Source: Treponema sp.
GTDB taxonomy: Bacteria > Spirochaetota > Spirochaetia > Treponematales > Breznakiellaceae
Assembly: GCA_031266255.1 (NCBI GenBank)
Contig: JAISBK010000003.1
Coordinates: 1-7,966 of the forward strand
DNA: 7,966 nucleotides
Reading direction: 5' to 3'
Below are positions 1-6,318 of the stretch, one piece after another. The position numbers were made by a program, and so were the translations under genes. Within the stretch, counting starts at the first letter, position 1; each line of letters begins with the position of its first letter. Under the pieces are notes generated by a model. The model was given only the letters and a program-made list of their open reading frames with translations. It made no database searches and was not told the DNA's origin.

Positions 1-708
1 ATATACATTACACTGATTTATATATTTTTTTGTGAGATCGTTTATCGTTAAATGGCTTATTTCATGCCATAAAAGTCCTTTAATAAATAGTTCAGAACCG
101 AAAATGTACTTATCATCCTTATAATCATAAGGACTTATTATGGAATAATTAAATTTGATGTTTTCATTTGTTAATATTCCTATGCCAAAATTGCCCATTA
201 ACAATGCAGAAATAATAATAGTGTAATTTTTTGTATCACTTTCCAAATAATTATCAATAATGATTATATATTTTTCAACTTCATTCCTATGTCTATAATC
301 GTTTAATAGTTTCTCATATTCATGCTGACTGTTTTTAAAAAAGTATTCAAAGTTTGTATCTTCATAAAATTGTTTTACTCCATTAATGAACTTCTCATAA
401 GGGAAGTCTGGCTCAAATATACTCTTGAGATTATGTTCTGGATCTGCAATAGGATTCAATTCAGGCAGATTTGAATAGCATAAGACCAAATTTATAAAAA
501 AAGAAATATCCTGAGTATTACACAATTTTTTATATAATTTAATTGTTTCATGGTTTTCATAGTCCTTAAAATAATCATATATATTTTCTTTATATTTACA
601 TTGCAGGAGTTTTTCATTGGTAAACTGCAAAGAAAGATTATCCCAATAATGGTCAATGGTTTGAATGACAGCCATTAACTCAATGCGTTTGTCTATTATT
701 ATTTCCAT
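1..708 (-). CDS. DUF4932-like protein with HExxH motif (3'-truncated by window edge)
   Basis: An open frame of 236 codons starts at an ATG at 708 and reaches the left edge without a stop, so the C-terminus is missing. The N-terminus reads MEIIIDKRIELMAVIQ, which resembles the opening of DUF4932 proteins (a 'D-x-R-I-E-L' segment after a short beta strand). Near the end of the visible part is LWHEISHLTI, an HExxH zinc-metalloprotease-type motif at residues 215-219, preceded by hydrophobic strands and a glycine-rich segment. No signal peptide or membrane segment is seen, so the protein is probably cytoplasmic. The third metal ligand would lie beyond the window. The gene is visibly AT-rich, like its upstream neighbour, the MBL-fold gene 36 bp away in the same direction. 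The reading frame is clear. The family call rests on memory of the motif, and the function is unknown. Confidence 0.75.
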   Translation of the reverse strand, partial: MEIIIDKRIELMAVIQTIDHYWDNLSLQFTNEKLLQCKYKENIYDYFKDYENHETIKLYKKLCNTQDISFFINLVLCYSNLPELNPIADPEHNLKSIFEPDFPYEKFINGVKQFYEDTNFEYFFKNSQHEYEKLLNDYRHRNEVEKYIIIIDNYLESDTKNYTIIISALLMGNFGIGILTNENIKFNYSIISPYDYKDDKYIFGSELFIKGLLWHEISHLTINDLTKKYINQCNVY

Positions 709-714
709 TCTTTT

Positions 715-743
715 ATGTTACCCTATTTTCTAAAAAGTGTCAA
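715..743 (-). promoter_or_regulatory. sigma70-like promoter before the DUF4932-like gene
   Basis: On the minus strand there is a perfect TTGACA at 738-743, a 17-bp spacer and TAACAT at 715-720 (4 of 6 match to TATAAT). The -10 ends only 6 bp before the ATG at 708, so transcription would begin at about the start codon and give a leaderless or nearly leaderless mRNA. There is no clear Shine-Dalgarno sequence in front of that ATG, which fits. The gene could instead be read through from the MBL-fold gene upstream. Confidence 0.4.
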
Positions 744-744
744 G

Positions 745-1623
745 TTACATTATCTTCCATAATAACTTATTATCCTGTATTTCTATTGTTGCTATACTAT
801 GGTCAACCAGATAACTTAAATATGATTTAATAGTACTTCCCACAAGAACATATTGCGTAATATTCATGGTAAGATTATAGTGGTCAAATATTTTTTTGAG
901 TATCTCTTCAAACGATGAGGGCTTTTCACCAATTTGCCTGATGTTCTCTATTATTTCAAATACTTTTTGTCTGTTAATGTCGGCAAGAGGTTTCATGGTT
1001 TCAACCACGTCGGTATGTGCGGGTATAAATAGTTTCCCCTTCATTTTTTCAATAGTATCTAATGTTTTTAGGTATTCAGCAATATCGTATATAAACGATA
1101 TATGATATTTTTCAAGGACCGTTTCACTGGACACACAGTCGGCCATGAAATACACATCATCCGGTGTTTTTACGCCAATCATATCAAAATAATGCCCTTT
1201 TAGAGGAAATATTTCCATGTTTTGCGGAAGCATATATGCGGTAATATCTTCAACATGGCTCGGTTCCGCCAAGAGAAATTTATGGCGAAGCTGTTTATTG
1301 GGAAAACCGCCGAATAGAAATGCTGGTTCAAGAACAGGAAACTCACAGAATGTTCTTTCAATTCCCTTGGCATATATTTTGCATCCGGTTCTATCAGAAA
1401 GAATTTTATTACCTCCAATATGATCGGCATTTGAGTGGGTATTTATAATGGCCTCTAATGTCCAATTATGTTCGCTGATTATTTTTAATATTTTCCTGCC
1501 GGCTTCTTTGTCATTTCCGCTGTCAATTACTATGACTTTATGGTTAGATAGGCGGTATATACCCATTTTCGCCGGGCAGTTTATATAGAATGTGTTTTCG
1601 GCAACCTGTATTAATTCAAACAT
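745..1623 (-). CDS. MBL-fold metallo-hydrolase
   Basis: This is a 292-residue cytoplasmic protein of the metallo-beta-lactamase superfamily. Visible landmarks in order are a strand with IDSGND (residues 34-38) and the metal motif THSNADHIGG (62-71). Here the usual HxHxDH reads H63-x-N65-x-D67-H68, with Asn in place of the second His. Further ligands are H144 in LKGHYFD, D162 in FMADCV and H203 in IPAHTD. Residues about 235-292 look like a small winged-helix-type tail, as in several hydrolase branches of the fold. The substrate cannot be told. Family members cleave thioesters, phosphoesters or lactams, and nothing here points to true beta-lactamase activity. The ATG at 1623 has a strong AGGAGG 6 bp upstream. 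The gene is AT-rich and lies 36 bp before the DUF4932-like gene, with which it may form an operon. Confidence 0.9.
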   Translation of the reverse strand: MFELIQVAENTFYINCPAKMGIYRLSNHKVIVIDSGNDKEAGRKILKIISEHNWTLEAIINTHSNADHIGGNKILSDRTGCKIYAKGIERTFCEFPVLEPAFLFGGFPNKQLRHKFLLAEPSHVEDITAYMLPQNMEIFPLKGHYFDMIGVKTPDDVYFMADCVSSETVLEKYHISFIYDIAEYLKTLDTIEKMKGKLFIPAHTDVVETMKPLADINRQKVFEIIENIRQIGEKPSSFEEILKKIFDHYNLTMNITQYVLVGSTIKSYLSYLVDHSIATIEIQDNKLLWKIM

Positions 1624-1629
1624 CCATTT

Positions 1630-1650
1630 CCTCCTAAATCCTTGGGATTT
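1630..1650 (-). promoter_or_regulatory. RBS with an adjacent small hairpin, MBL-fold gene leader
   Basis: AGGAGG at 1630-1635 precedes the ATG at 1623 with good spacing and fixes the start. Directly upstream, 1636-1650 is a perfect 6-bp inverted repeat with a 3-nt loop (AAATCC and GGATTT). The stem is weak, with only two GC pairs, and sits next to the RBS. It may be chance. Confidence 0.45.
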
Positions 1651-1701
1651 TATTTTTCATGGTAGCTTATGTTAAAGAAAAAATCCACCACAAAGTCGAA
1701 G

Positions 1702-1720
1702 CAGGACATGCACGTAAACG
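1702..1720 (+). repeat. candidate IS terminal inverted repeat, distal end (weak)
   Basis: The plus strand starts CAGGACATGCAC, with 12 of 19 matches to the opposite end at 2536-2554 in inverted orientation. It could be coincidence because no target duplication supports it. Confidence 0.25.
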
Positions 1721-1830
1721 CCGATGCCCTAAAAGCCTTGTAAGATGAAACAACCTATGGTATGCTGAAATCGCCCCTGCAAAGAAGGGGGGCTTCTCAA
1801 GGCGCCGCATGAGGTGCAGCTTCAAAATCT

Positions 1831-2483
1831 CTATCTCTCCATCCCCCATCGCATGGGGCGTTTTCTCGGTATTCTGCTTTTTTTCGCCTTGACCGCTGGG
1901 GCCGTGGCAAAAGAAACCCTCGCCATCCTCCCCTTTACTGGTGGGCAAACCATCACAGCAATGCCTTCAAAGTACGTTTTACCATCCTCATAGAGTGTTT
2001 CCTGATTCTCTTTGAGGGAAAGCACATAATCGGCTCCTGCGTTGACTATCTGGTTGGCTATTTTATACTGGCAACCCATGGCGTCTATGGTTACCGCATC
2101 CTTTGAGAGCTATCATCTCCAATAAGGTCGGTATCGCCGTGATTTCATTACTCTTTTCCTCGGTTTTCACCTAGGCAAACACCAGCCGGTTCTCGGTAGC
2201 CCAGGCGCTTACCCGATGGATGGCTTTCCTTTCCTTTCGGGTATTGAAGCTTCCCCGGACGCTCTTCCCGTCTATGGCGATGACTTCCCGTTCCTGGTCT
2301 CGTTTTATCGCCCGTGGTTTTTCCGTACAATTCGATGTCTTCCCCGCCTTTGGCGAAGGCCATCACGGCCAAGAGGGTGATGACGATAATTTCGATGAGG
2401 GGATAGCATTTCTTTCTCTCGATGCGTGGGTCTTTGATGTCGTTAAAAAAGTTGATTATGGGTGGTATGGTTTCGGGGATCAT
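1831..2483 (-). pseudogene. ISAs1-family transposase remnant
   Basis: The start is the ATG at 2483, with GGAGA 5 bp upstream. The N-terminus (PPIINFFNDIKDPR, then YPLIEIIVITLLAVMAFAKG and EDIELYGK) is typical of the N-terminal DDE_Tnp_1-associated domain of ISAs1 transposases. At about 2311-2325 a deletion removes roughly 60 residues and shifts the frame. The next segment reads REVIAIDGKSVRGS, with the first catalytic Asp at 2270-2272. An in-frame TAG at 2171-2173 interrupts the segment after ATENRLVFA. A second frameshift at about 2094-2096 leads to VTIDAMGCQ, with the second catalytic Asp at 2083-2085, then DYVLSLKENQETLYED. The end, including the catalytic Glu region, cannot be recognised and the frame closes at 1831. 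The original enzyme catalysed cut-and-paste transposition in the nucleoid. This copy must be inactive. Confidence 0.85.
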
Positions 2484-2535
2484 GAGAGTCTCCAATCTCA
2501 CTTTTTTCGGCTTTTTTTACCGTTTCTTTACTCCT

Positions 2536-2554
2536 TTTTAATGTGCTCGCCCTG
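2536..2554 (-). repeat. candidate IS terminal inverted repeat, transposase-proximal end
   Basis: The minus strand starts CAGGGCGAGCAC at 2554, about 50 bp before the transposase start region. The CAGGG beginning agrees with known ISAs1 ends. Confidence 0.4.
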
Positions 2555-2573
2555 CTGTATCACCCTCGAGAGG

Positions 2574-2602
2574 TTTACCATAAGACCCTTTTGTGCTATT
2601 AT
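2574..2602 (+). promoter_or_regulatory. extended -10 promoter of nadE
   Basis: TTTACC at 2574-2579 (4 of 6 match to TTGACA), a 17-bp spacer, and TATTAT at 2597-2602 preceded by TGC, giving an extended -10. Transcription would start at about 2609, directly at the ATG at 2611, so the mRNA would be leaderless or nearly so. Only a short GGAT precedes the ATG as a possible RBS. The promoter begins 20 bp after the presumed IS end. Confidence 0.5.
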
Positions 2603-2610
2603 TGGATATC

Positions 2611-4335
2611 ATGCGTATAACCATAGCCCAGATTAATGCTACCATCGGCGGCTTTACCAGTAACCGGGAAAAAATAGCAGCCTTTACCCGAAAAGCTCAA
2701 ACAGAACACCGCTCAGACCTGGTGCTCTTTCCTGAACTGGCGATCTGTGGATATCCCCCTATGGATCTGCTGGATCAGGATCGGTTTGTTGAAATGAACA
2801 TACGAACCGTGCATATCCTGCAGCGGGAACTTCCCGAAGGTATTGCCGTAGGAGTGGGTTTTGTGAACCGCAATCCCTATGGCCGGGGTAAGTCTTTGGT
2901 GAATGTCTATGGCATACTGCTCAACGGGAAACTGGTTTTTGAGCAGATCAAGACCTTGCTTCCCACCTATGATGTGTTTGATGAGGCCCGTAACTTTGAA
3001 AGCGCCCAGCAGTGGCCGGTCTTTGCATGGAAAGGGGAGCGTATCGGGGTGGCAATCTGTGAAGATGTATGGCGGGAAACCGATATTCCGGGGACCAACT
3101 ATCTGCGGGATCCGGTCCGGGAACTGCTCGACCAGGGTATCAGCCTGCTTTGTGTTCCTTCGGCTTCACCCTATATCGCGGGAAAACTCAAGGTTCGCCG
3201 GGCTTTGGCAGAACGCATCAGTCTCCGGGGAAATATGCCCCTGGTCTATATCAACGCGGTGGGAGCTAATGATTCGATCATTTTTGACGGCCGTTCTTTT
3301 ATCGTTGCTCCCCAGCCGGATGGATCCGGACCAGCCCAGGCTCCCTTGAGACTCAGCGCCCGGGCTTTTGAAGAGGATCTGCTTACCTGGGATACTACGG
3401 GTCCTGAGGTGTTTTATGCGCCGGAAGCAGCGGACGCGGAGCAGGATCCCTTTAAGGTGGGCTTGACTCGGCAGGAACTGGATGTTCTGGAAGCGGCCCT
3501 GGTTATGGGTATCCGGGATTATATGCATAAATGCGGTTTTACCAAGGCCCATCTGGGTCTTTCCGGGGGTATTGATTCTGCGCTGGTGGCGTATTTGGCG
3601 GTACAGGCTCTGGGTAAGGACAAGGTGGTCTGTTTCAGTATGCCTTCCCGGTTTTCTTCCCAAGGTTCTAAGGACGATGCCGCGGAATTGGCTGAACGCT
3701 TAGGCTGCCGCTTGGCGGTCCTGCCGATTGAACCGGTATATACCAGTTTTCTTACAACCCTGGAGGAGGTTTTTGAGCAGCAGCCCTTTGATGTGGCTGA
3801 GGAAAACCTTCAAGCCCGGATCCGGGGTACGCTGCTCATGGGATTTTCCAATAAATTCGATTCCATGCTCCTTACCACAGGCAACAAGAGTGAACTTGCC
3901 ATGGGGTATTGTACCTTGTACGGGGATATGGATGGAGCCTTGGGGCCTATCGGCGACCTGTTCAAGACCGAGGTCTTTGCCCTGTGCCAGCGTATCAATG
4001 AAAAGGCCCTGGCTGCTCAGGGCAGGGGAATTATTCCTGAGGCGATACTCACCAAGCCCCCTTCCGCGGAGCTTCGATTCAACCAAAAAGACGAGGATAG
4101 CCTTCCCCCTTACGAAACCTTAGATGCCATTCTGAAGCTCTATCTCTTTGAAAATCTATCCAAGGATGAGATCATGGAACGGGGATATGATGGGGAACTG
4201 AGCGGGCGGATCATTAAAGCCGTAGCCAGGGCTGAATTTAAACGCCGCCAGGCACCGCCGGTGCTGAAGGTATCCAAGCGGGCATTTGGCATGGGCCGGC
4301 GTATGCCCATTGCCCGGGAACTCTACGAGGTGTGA
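2611..4335 (+). CDS. nadE: glutamine-dependent NAD+ synthetase
   Basis: The enzyme amidates deamido-NAD+ to NAD+ using ATP and glutamine, the last step of NAD biosynthesis, in the cytoplasm. It has 574 residues, usual for the compact two-domain bacterial form. The N-terminal nitrilase-fold glutaminase (about 1-270) has the triad E42 (LFPELAICGYPP), K114 (IKTLLPTYDVFDE) and C150 (GVAICEDVW). The C-terminal NAD synthase domain (about 285-560) has the pyrophosphate loop SGGIDSA (318-324), MPSRFSSQGS, TTGNKSE (422-428) and YGDMDGALGPIGDLFKTEV. All key residues are present. I chose the ATG at 2611 because MRITIAQINATIG is the family start. An in-frame GTG at 2593 lies inside the -10 region. No partner genes of NAD synthesis are adjacent, and it seems to be transcribed alone. 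No clear terminator is seen after the stop. The gene is clearly more GC-rich than positions 1-1660. Confidence 0.97.
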   Translation: MRITIAQINATIGGFTSNREKIAAFTRKAQTEHRSDLVLFPELAICGYPPMDLLDQDRFVEMNIRTVHILQRELPEGIAVGVGFVNRNPYGRGKSLVNVYGILLNGKLVFEQIKTLLPTYDVFDEARNFESAQQWPVFAWKGERIGVAICEDVWRETDIPGTNYLRDPVRELLDQGISLLCVPSASPYIAGKLKVRRALAERISLRGNMPLVYINAVGANDSIIFDGRSFIVAPQPDGSGPAQAPLRLSARAFEEDLLTWDTTGPEVFYAPEAADAEQDPFKVGLTRQELDVLEAALVMGIRDYMHKCGFTKAHLGLSGGIDSALVAYLAVQALGKDKVVCFSMPSRFSSQGSKDDAAELAERLGCRLAVLPIEPVYTSFLTTLEEVFEQQPFDVAEENLQARIRGTLLMGFSNKFDSMLLTTGNKSELAMGYCTLYGDMDGALGPIGDLFKTEVFALCQRINEKALAAQGRGIIPEAILTKPPSAELRFNQKDEDSLPPYETLDAILKLYLFENLSKDEIMERGYDGELSGRIIKAVARAEFKRRQAPPVLKVSKRAFGMGRRMPIARELYEV

Positions 4336-4395
4336 GGGCATTACCCGCCAAAGTCCCGCAAAAATAAAAAGGTATAGCACAGCAGGCCGGTTTAT

Positions 4396-4440
4396 TATAC
4401 TATTAAAGAAACTAAATCGCGGGATTCAAGCATGATTCCC
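4396..4440 (+). promoter_or_regulatory. possible -10 and leader dyad upstream of the NYN-CSD gene
   Basis: TATACT at 4396-4401 could serve as a -10, but no good -35 lies at 16-18 bp. Downstream, 4421-4440 is an imperfect palindrome (GGGATTCA and TGATTCCC around AGCA, with one T-T mismatch), which would form a small hairpin in the leader about 50 nt before the ATG at 4490. The rest of the 154-bp gap between nadE and this gene shows nothing clear. Confidence 0.25.
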
Positions 4441-4473
4441 CAGCGTATATCACTTAACCCTAAGGGATGTCTC

Positions 4474-4497
4474 ATGAGGCAACACACGTATGCATAA
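4474..4497 (+). other. possible 7-codon leader ORF overlapping the NYN-CSD start
   Basis: ATG at 4474 opens MRQHTYA and stops with TAA at 4495-4497, overlapping the NYN gene start at 4490 in another frame. AAGGGA sits at good spacing before this ATG, better placed than the GAGG 10 bp before the real gene start. It could provide translational coupling or be chance. Confidence 0.2.
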
Positions 4498-5431
4498 TCA
4501 TATACAAGACCTAATCCGTATTGGCATATTTTATGACGGTTACTATTTTTATAAAGTAAGTAATTATTACAAGTATGAACACAAAAGAAAATCCAGGATC
4601 AGTATTTCCGGTTTGCATGATTTTATCCGCAGTGAAATAGCGTCCATCAAGAGCATAGATGACCTGCGCCATTGCCAGGTAATTGATGCTCATTACTTCC
4701 GAGGCCGTTCTTCTGCAAAAGATATGGGGGAAAAAGTACAGAGTGAACGGGTATTTGAAGATATTTTAATGCGTGAAAATATCGTTACCCATTACCTTCC
4801 CCTGCGGTACGGGGAACACAATATCTGGCAGGAAAAGGGCATAGATGTATGGCTTGCTTTGGAAGCGTATGAATTGGCAATCTATAAACGGTTTGATATT
4901 CTTGTACTAGTGGCCGGCGATGGTGATTATGTACCCCTGGTTAGAAAATTAAATACCCTCGGAACCAGGGTAATGCTTATCTGCTGGGATTATAGCTATT
5001 ACAATGAAAACGGCGCACTGGCTGAAACAAAAACATCCCGGCAGTTATTGGACGAAGTGTTCTATCCGGTACTTATGCATGACCGGATAAACAGACAAAT
5101 CCCTATAGATATGATCAACGGTCTTTTTGTCAAAGAAAAGAAAGAAACTGATGGGGAAAATCTAGACAATACGATTCCTCTACCACCAAGCGCCTCAGGG
5201 CAAGATACTTGTTTGGTATCAATCATATTCAGTATCAAAAACGGATTTGGGTTCATCAAGGATGAAAAGATAAACAATGTATTTTTCTATTATGACAGCG
5301 TTACTAATAGGGATTTTGACGAATTAGAGGTGGGCATGAAGGTCAAGTATCTATGCGAAGAAGATACGGAACGAAGCAAACGGGACGGCGCCCCTCGATA
5401 CCGGGCCTATAAAGTAACCGTCATCGACTGA
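4490..5431 (+). CDS. NYN-domain (PIN-like) protein with C-terminal cold-shock domain
   Basis: A 313-residue soluble protein. Residues about 10-195 form a NYN domain (LabA/DUF88-type, PIN-like RNase fold). The first strand ends in IGIFYDG (D16), followed by KGIDVWLALEAYELA (D119; E125 where an Asp is common) and LVLVAGDGDYVPLVRKL (D144, D146). These acidic residues would bind the metal of a ribonuclease site. A polar linker (about 214-240) leads to a cold-shock-like OB domain (241-311) with RNP1-like KNGFGFIKDE (250-259) and RNP2-like NVFFYYDS (263-270), expected to bind single-stranded RNA or DNA. The inferred role is RNA cleavage or processing guided by the OB domain, with no known substrate. 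The ATG at 4490 has GAGG about 10 bp upstream. An in-frame TGA at 4475-4477 rules out an upstream start. The base composition is more AT-rich than nadE. The gene converges on the glycosylase gene 44 bp away. Confidence 0.88.
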   Translation: MHNHIQDLIRIGIFYDGYYFYKVSNYYKYEHKRKSRISISGLHDFIRSEIASIKSIDDLRHCQVIDAHYFRGRSSAKDMGEKVQSERVFEDILMRENIVTHYLPLRYGEHNIWQEKGIDVWLALEAYELAIYKRFDILVLVAGDGDYVPLVRKLNTLGTRVMLICWDYSYYNENGALAETKTSRQLLDEVFYPVLMHDRINRQIPIDMINGLFVKEKKETDGENLDNTIPLPPSASGQDTCLVSIIFSIKNGFGFIKDEKINNVFFYYDSVTNRDFDELEVGMKVKYLCEEDTERSKRDGAPRYRAYKVTVID

Positions 5432-5475
5432 ACGCCTAGCACAGTCCCTCATGTGCGGTGGGGAAAAACCCTGGG

Positions 5476-6318
5476 TCAGCCTTCACTGATCCGGTATATC
5501 CCCTCTTCCTCGGCTACCATAGACTCTTTTTTCAGGGCTTTCAGGGCTTCGTAAAGGTCGTCCGCTTGCATACCGGTGCGCTCACCCAGTTCTGGGATCC
5601 TCGCTGGACCTTGGGAAAGGAGGGATCGGAGCACCGCCCCCCGCCGCTGCCGGAAAGAACCTGCAAAAGGAGACTGCTTGGTATAATGCGCGCTCTTTCT
5701 GTTGGGATTGAGGGTTACTTTCTTCAATGCCGCGCCGTAATCCATAAGCGCCCAATACCACGTGCGGGGGTTTTCCCGGTCCAGGCTTGCCTCAAGGATA
5801 GGGATTATTTCCGCGTCTTTTATCTCTTCCTGCTCCTGAAAAAAGAAATGAATCACTGCGGAACGGATATTCGTTTCAATGAAAACCCCGGGGTAATTAT
5901 AGGCAAAACACGCAATGGCTCCGGCAGTGTATGCCCCAATCCCCGGAAGGGGGAGGAGTTTCTCTGGGGTTTGGGGTACGATTCCCCCATGTTCTTCGGT
6001 AATGATCCGGGCACATTCCTTCACATACCGGCAACGGCGGTTATACCCAAGGCCGCTCCATTCCCGCAGGGCATCCTCCAGAGAGGCCTTGTTCAGTTTT
6101 TCCGGCGTTGGCCATAGATACATCCACCGTTCCCAATAGGATACCACCCGTTCTGTTTGGGTTTGTTGTAGCATAAATTCAGAAACTAAGACCCCCCAGG
6201 GACTGGTGGATTCCCGCCAGGGAAAGACCCGTCCTGCACTTGCGTAATGGGCATAGATGCTTTCCTTGAACGTTTTATAGGTTTCTGGTAAGACTGCGTG
6301 AACACGCTGTTTTGTCAA
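5476..6318 (-). CDS. MutY-like HhH-GPD DNA glycosylase lacking Fe-S cluster
   Basis: A 280-residue base-excision-repair glycosylase of the MutY/EndoIII superfamily. It has FPWRESTSPWGVLVSEFMLQQTQ (32-54, with the MutY-type catalytic Glu E47), SGLGYNRR (88-95) and the helix-hairpin-helix LPGIGAYTAGAI (124-135). The usual catalytic Asp position reads IETNIR, so Glu148 stands there. After LMDYGAALKK (191-200), where MutY has its four-cysteine Fe-S loop, there is instead NPNRKSAHYTKQSPFAGSFR with no cysteines. The tail (about 226-280) looks like a winged helix, not the MutT-like 8-oxoG recognition domain. The substrate may therefore differ from the A:8-oxoG of MutY, although databases would probably call it an A/G-specific adenine glycosylase. 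The start is a TTG at 6318 that shares 4 nt (TTGA) with the kinase stop, so translation is probably coupled. Confidence 0.88.
   Translation of the reverse strand: MTKQRVHAVLPETYKTFKESIYAHYASAGRVFPWRESTSPWGVLVSEFMLQQTQTERVVSYWERWMYLWPTPEKLNKASLEDALREWSGLGYNRRCRYVKECARIITEEHGGIVPQTPEKLLPLPGIGAYTAGAIACFAYNYPGVFIETNIRSAVIHFFFQEQEEIKDAEIIPILEASLDRENPRTWYWALMDYGAALKKVTLNPNRKSAHYTKQSPFAGSFRQRRGAVLRSLLSQGPARIPELGERTGMQADDLYEALKALKKESMVAEEEGIYRISEG

Larger units (their letters stand above)
1702..2554 (-). mobile_element. degenerate ISAs1-family insertion sequence
   Basis: The transposase remnant at 1831-2483 identifies the family. The upstream end is probably near 2554, where the minus strand reads CAGGGCGAGCACATTAAAA. 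ISAs1 elements typically start with CAGGG. A weak partner on the plus strand at 1702-1720 starts CAGGACATGCAC and matches 9 of the first 12 bases. The span of about 853 bp is shorter than the 1.2-1.3 kb of intact elements and agrees with the internal and C-terminal losses seen in the transposase. No matching target-site duplication is seen outside these ends, so the right end is uncertain. The stretch 1624-1830 holds no intact gene, only C-terminal debris of the element and the leader of the MBL-fold gene. Confidence 0.6.

Noticed and set aside
1669..1740. Short plus-strand frame beginning MLKKKSTTKSK and ending in DALKAL
   Set aside because: It vaguely resembles the basic tail of a transposase in the opposite orientation, but it is too short to support a second element.
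1767..1792. GCCCC/GGGGC stem as a terminator
   Set aside because: The stem is only 5 bp with a large loop and has no following T-run on either strand.
2220..2636. Plus-strand open frame of 138 codons across the IS end and nadE start
   Set aside because: It lies opposite the transposase remnant and overlaps the nadE start without any family resemblance.
3166..3663. Minus-strand open frame of 165 codons inside nadE
   Set aside because: Antisense to a strongly conserved enzyme and without a domain or RBS; a shadow frame.
5437..5460. GCACA/TGTGC stem between the convergent genes as a bidirectional terminator
   Set aside because: Only 5 bp, 8-nt loop and no T-run directly after it on either strand.
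5458..6117. Long plus-strand open frame (219 codons)
   Set aside because: It is entirely antisense to the glycosylase gene, has no recognisable domain, and its protein is low in sense-like composition; a shadow frame.
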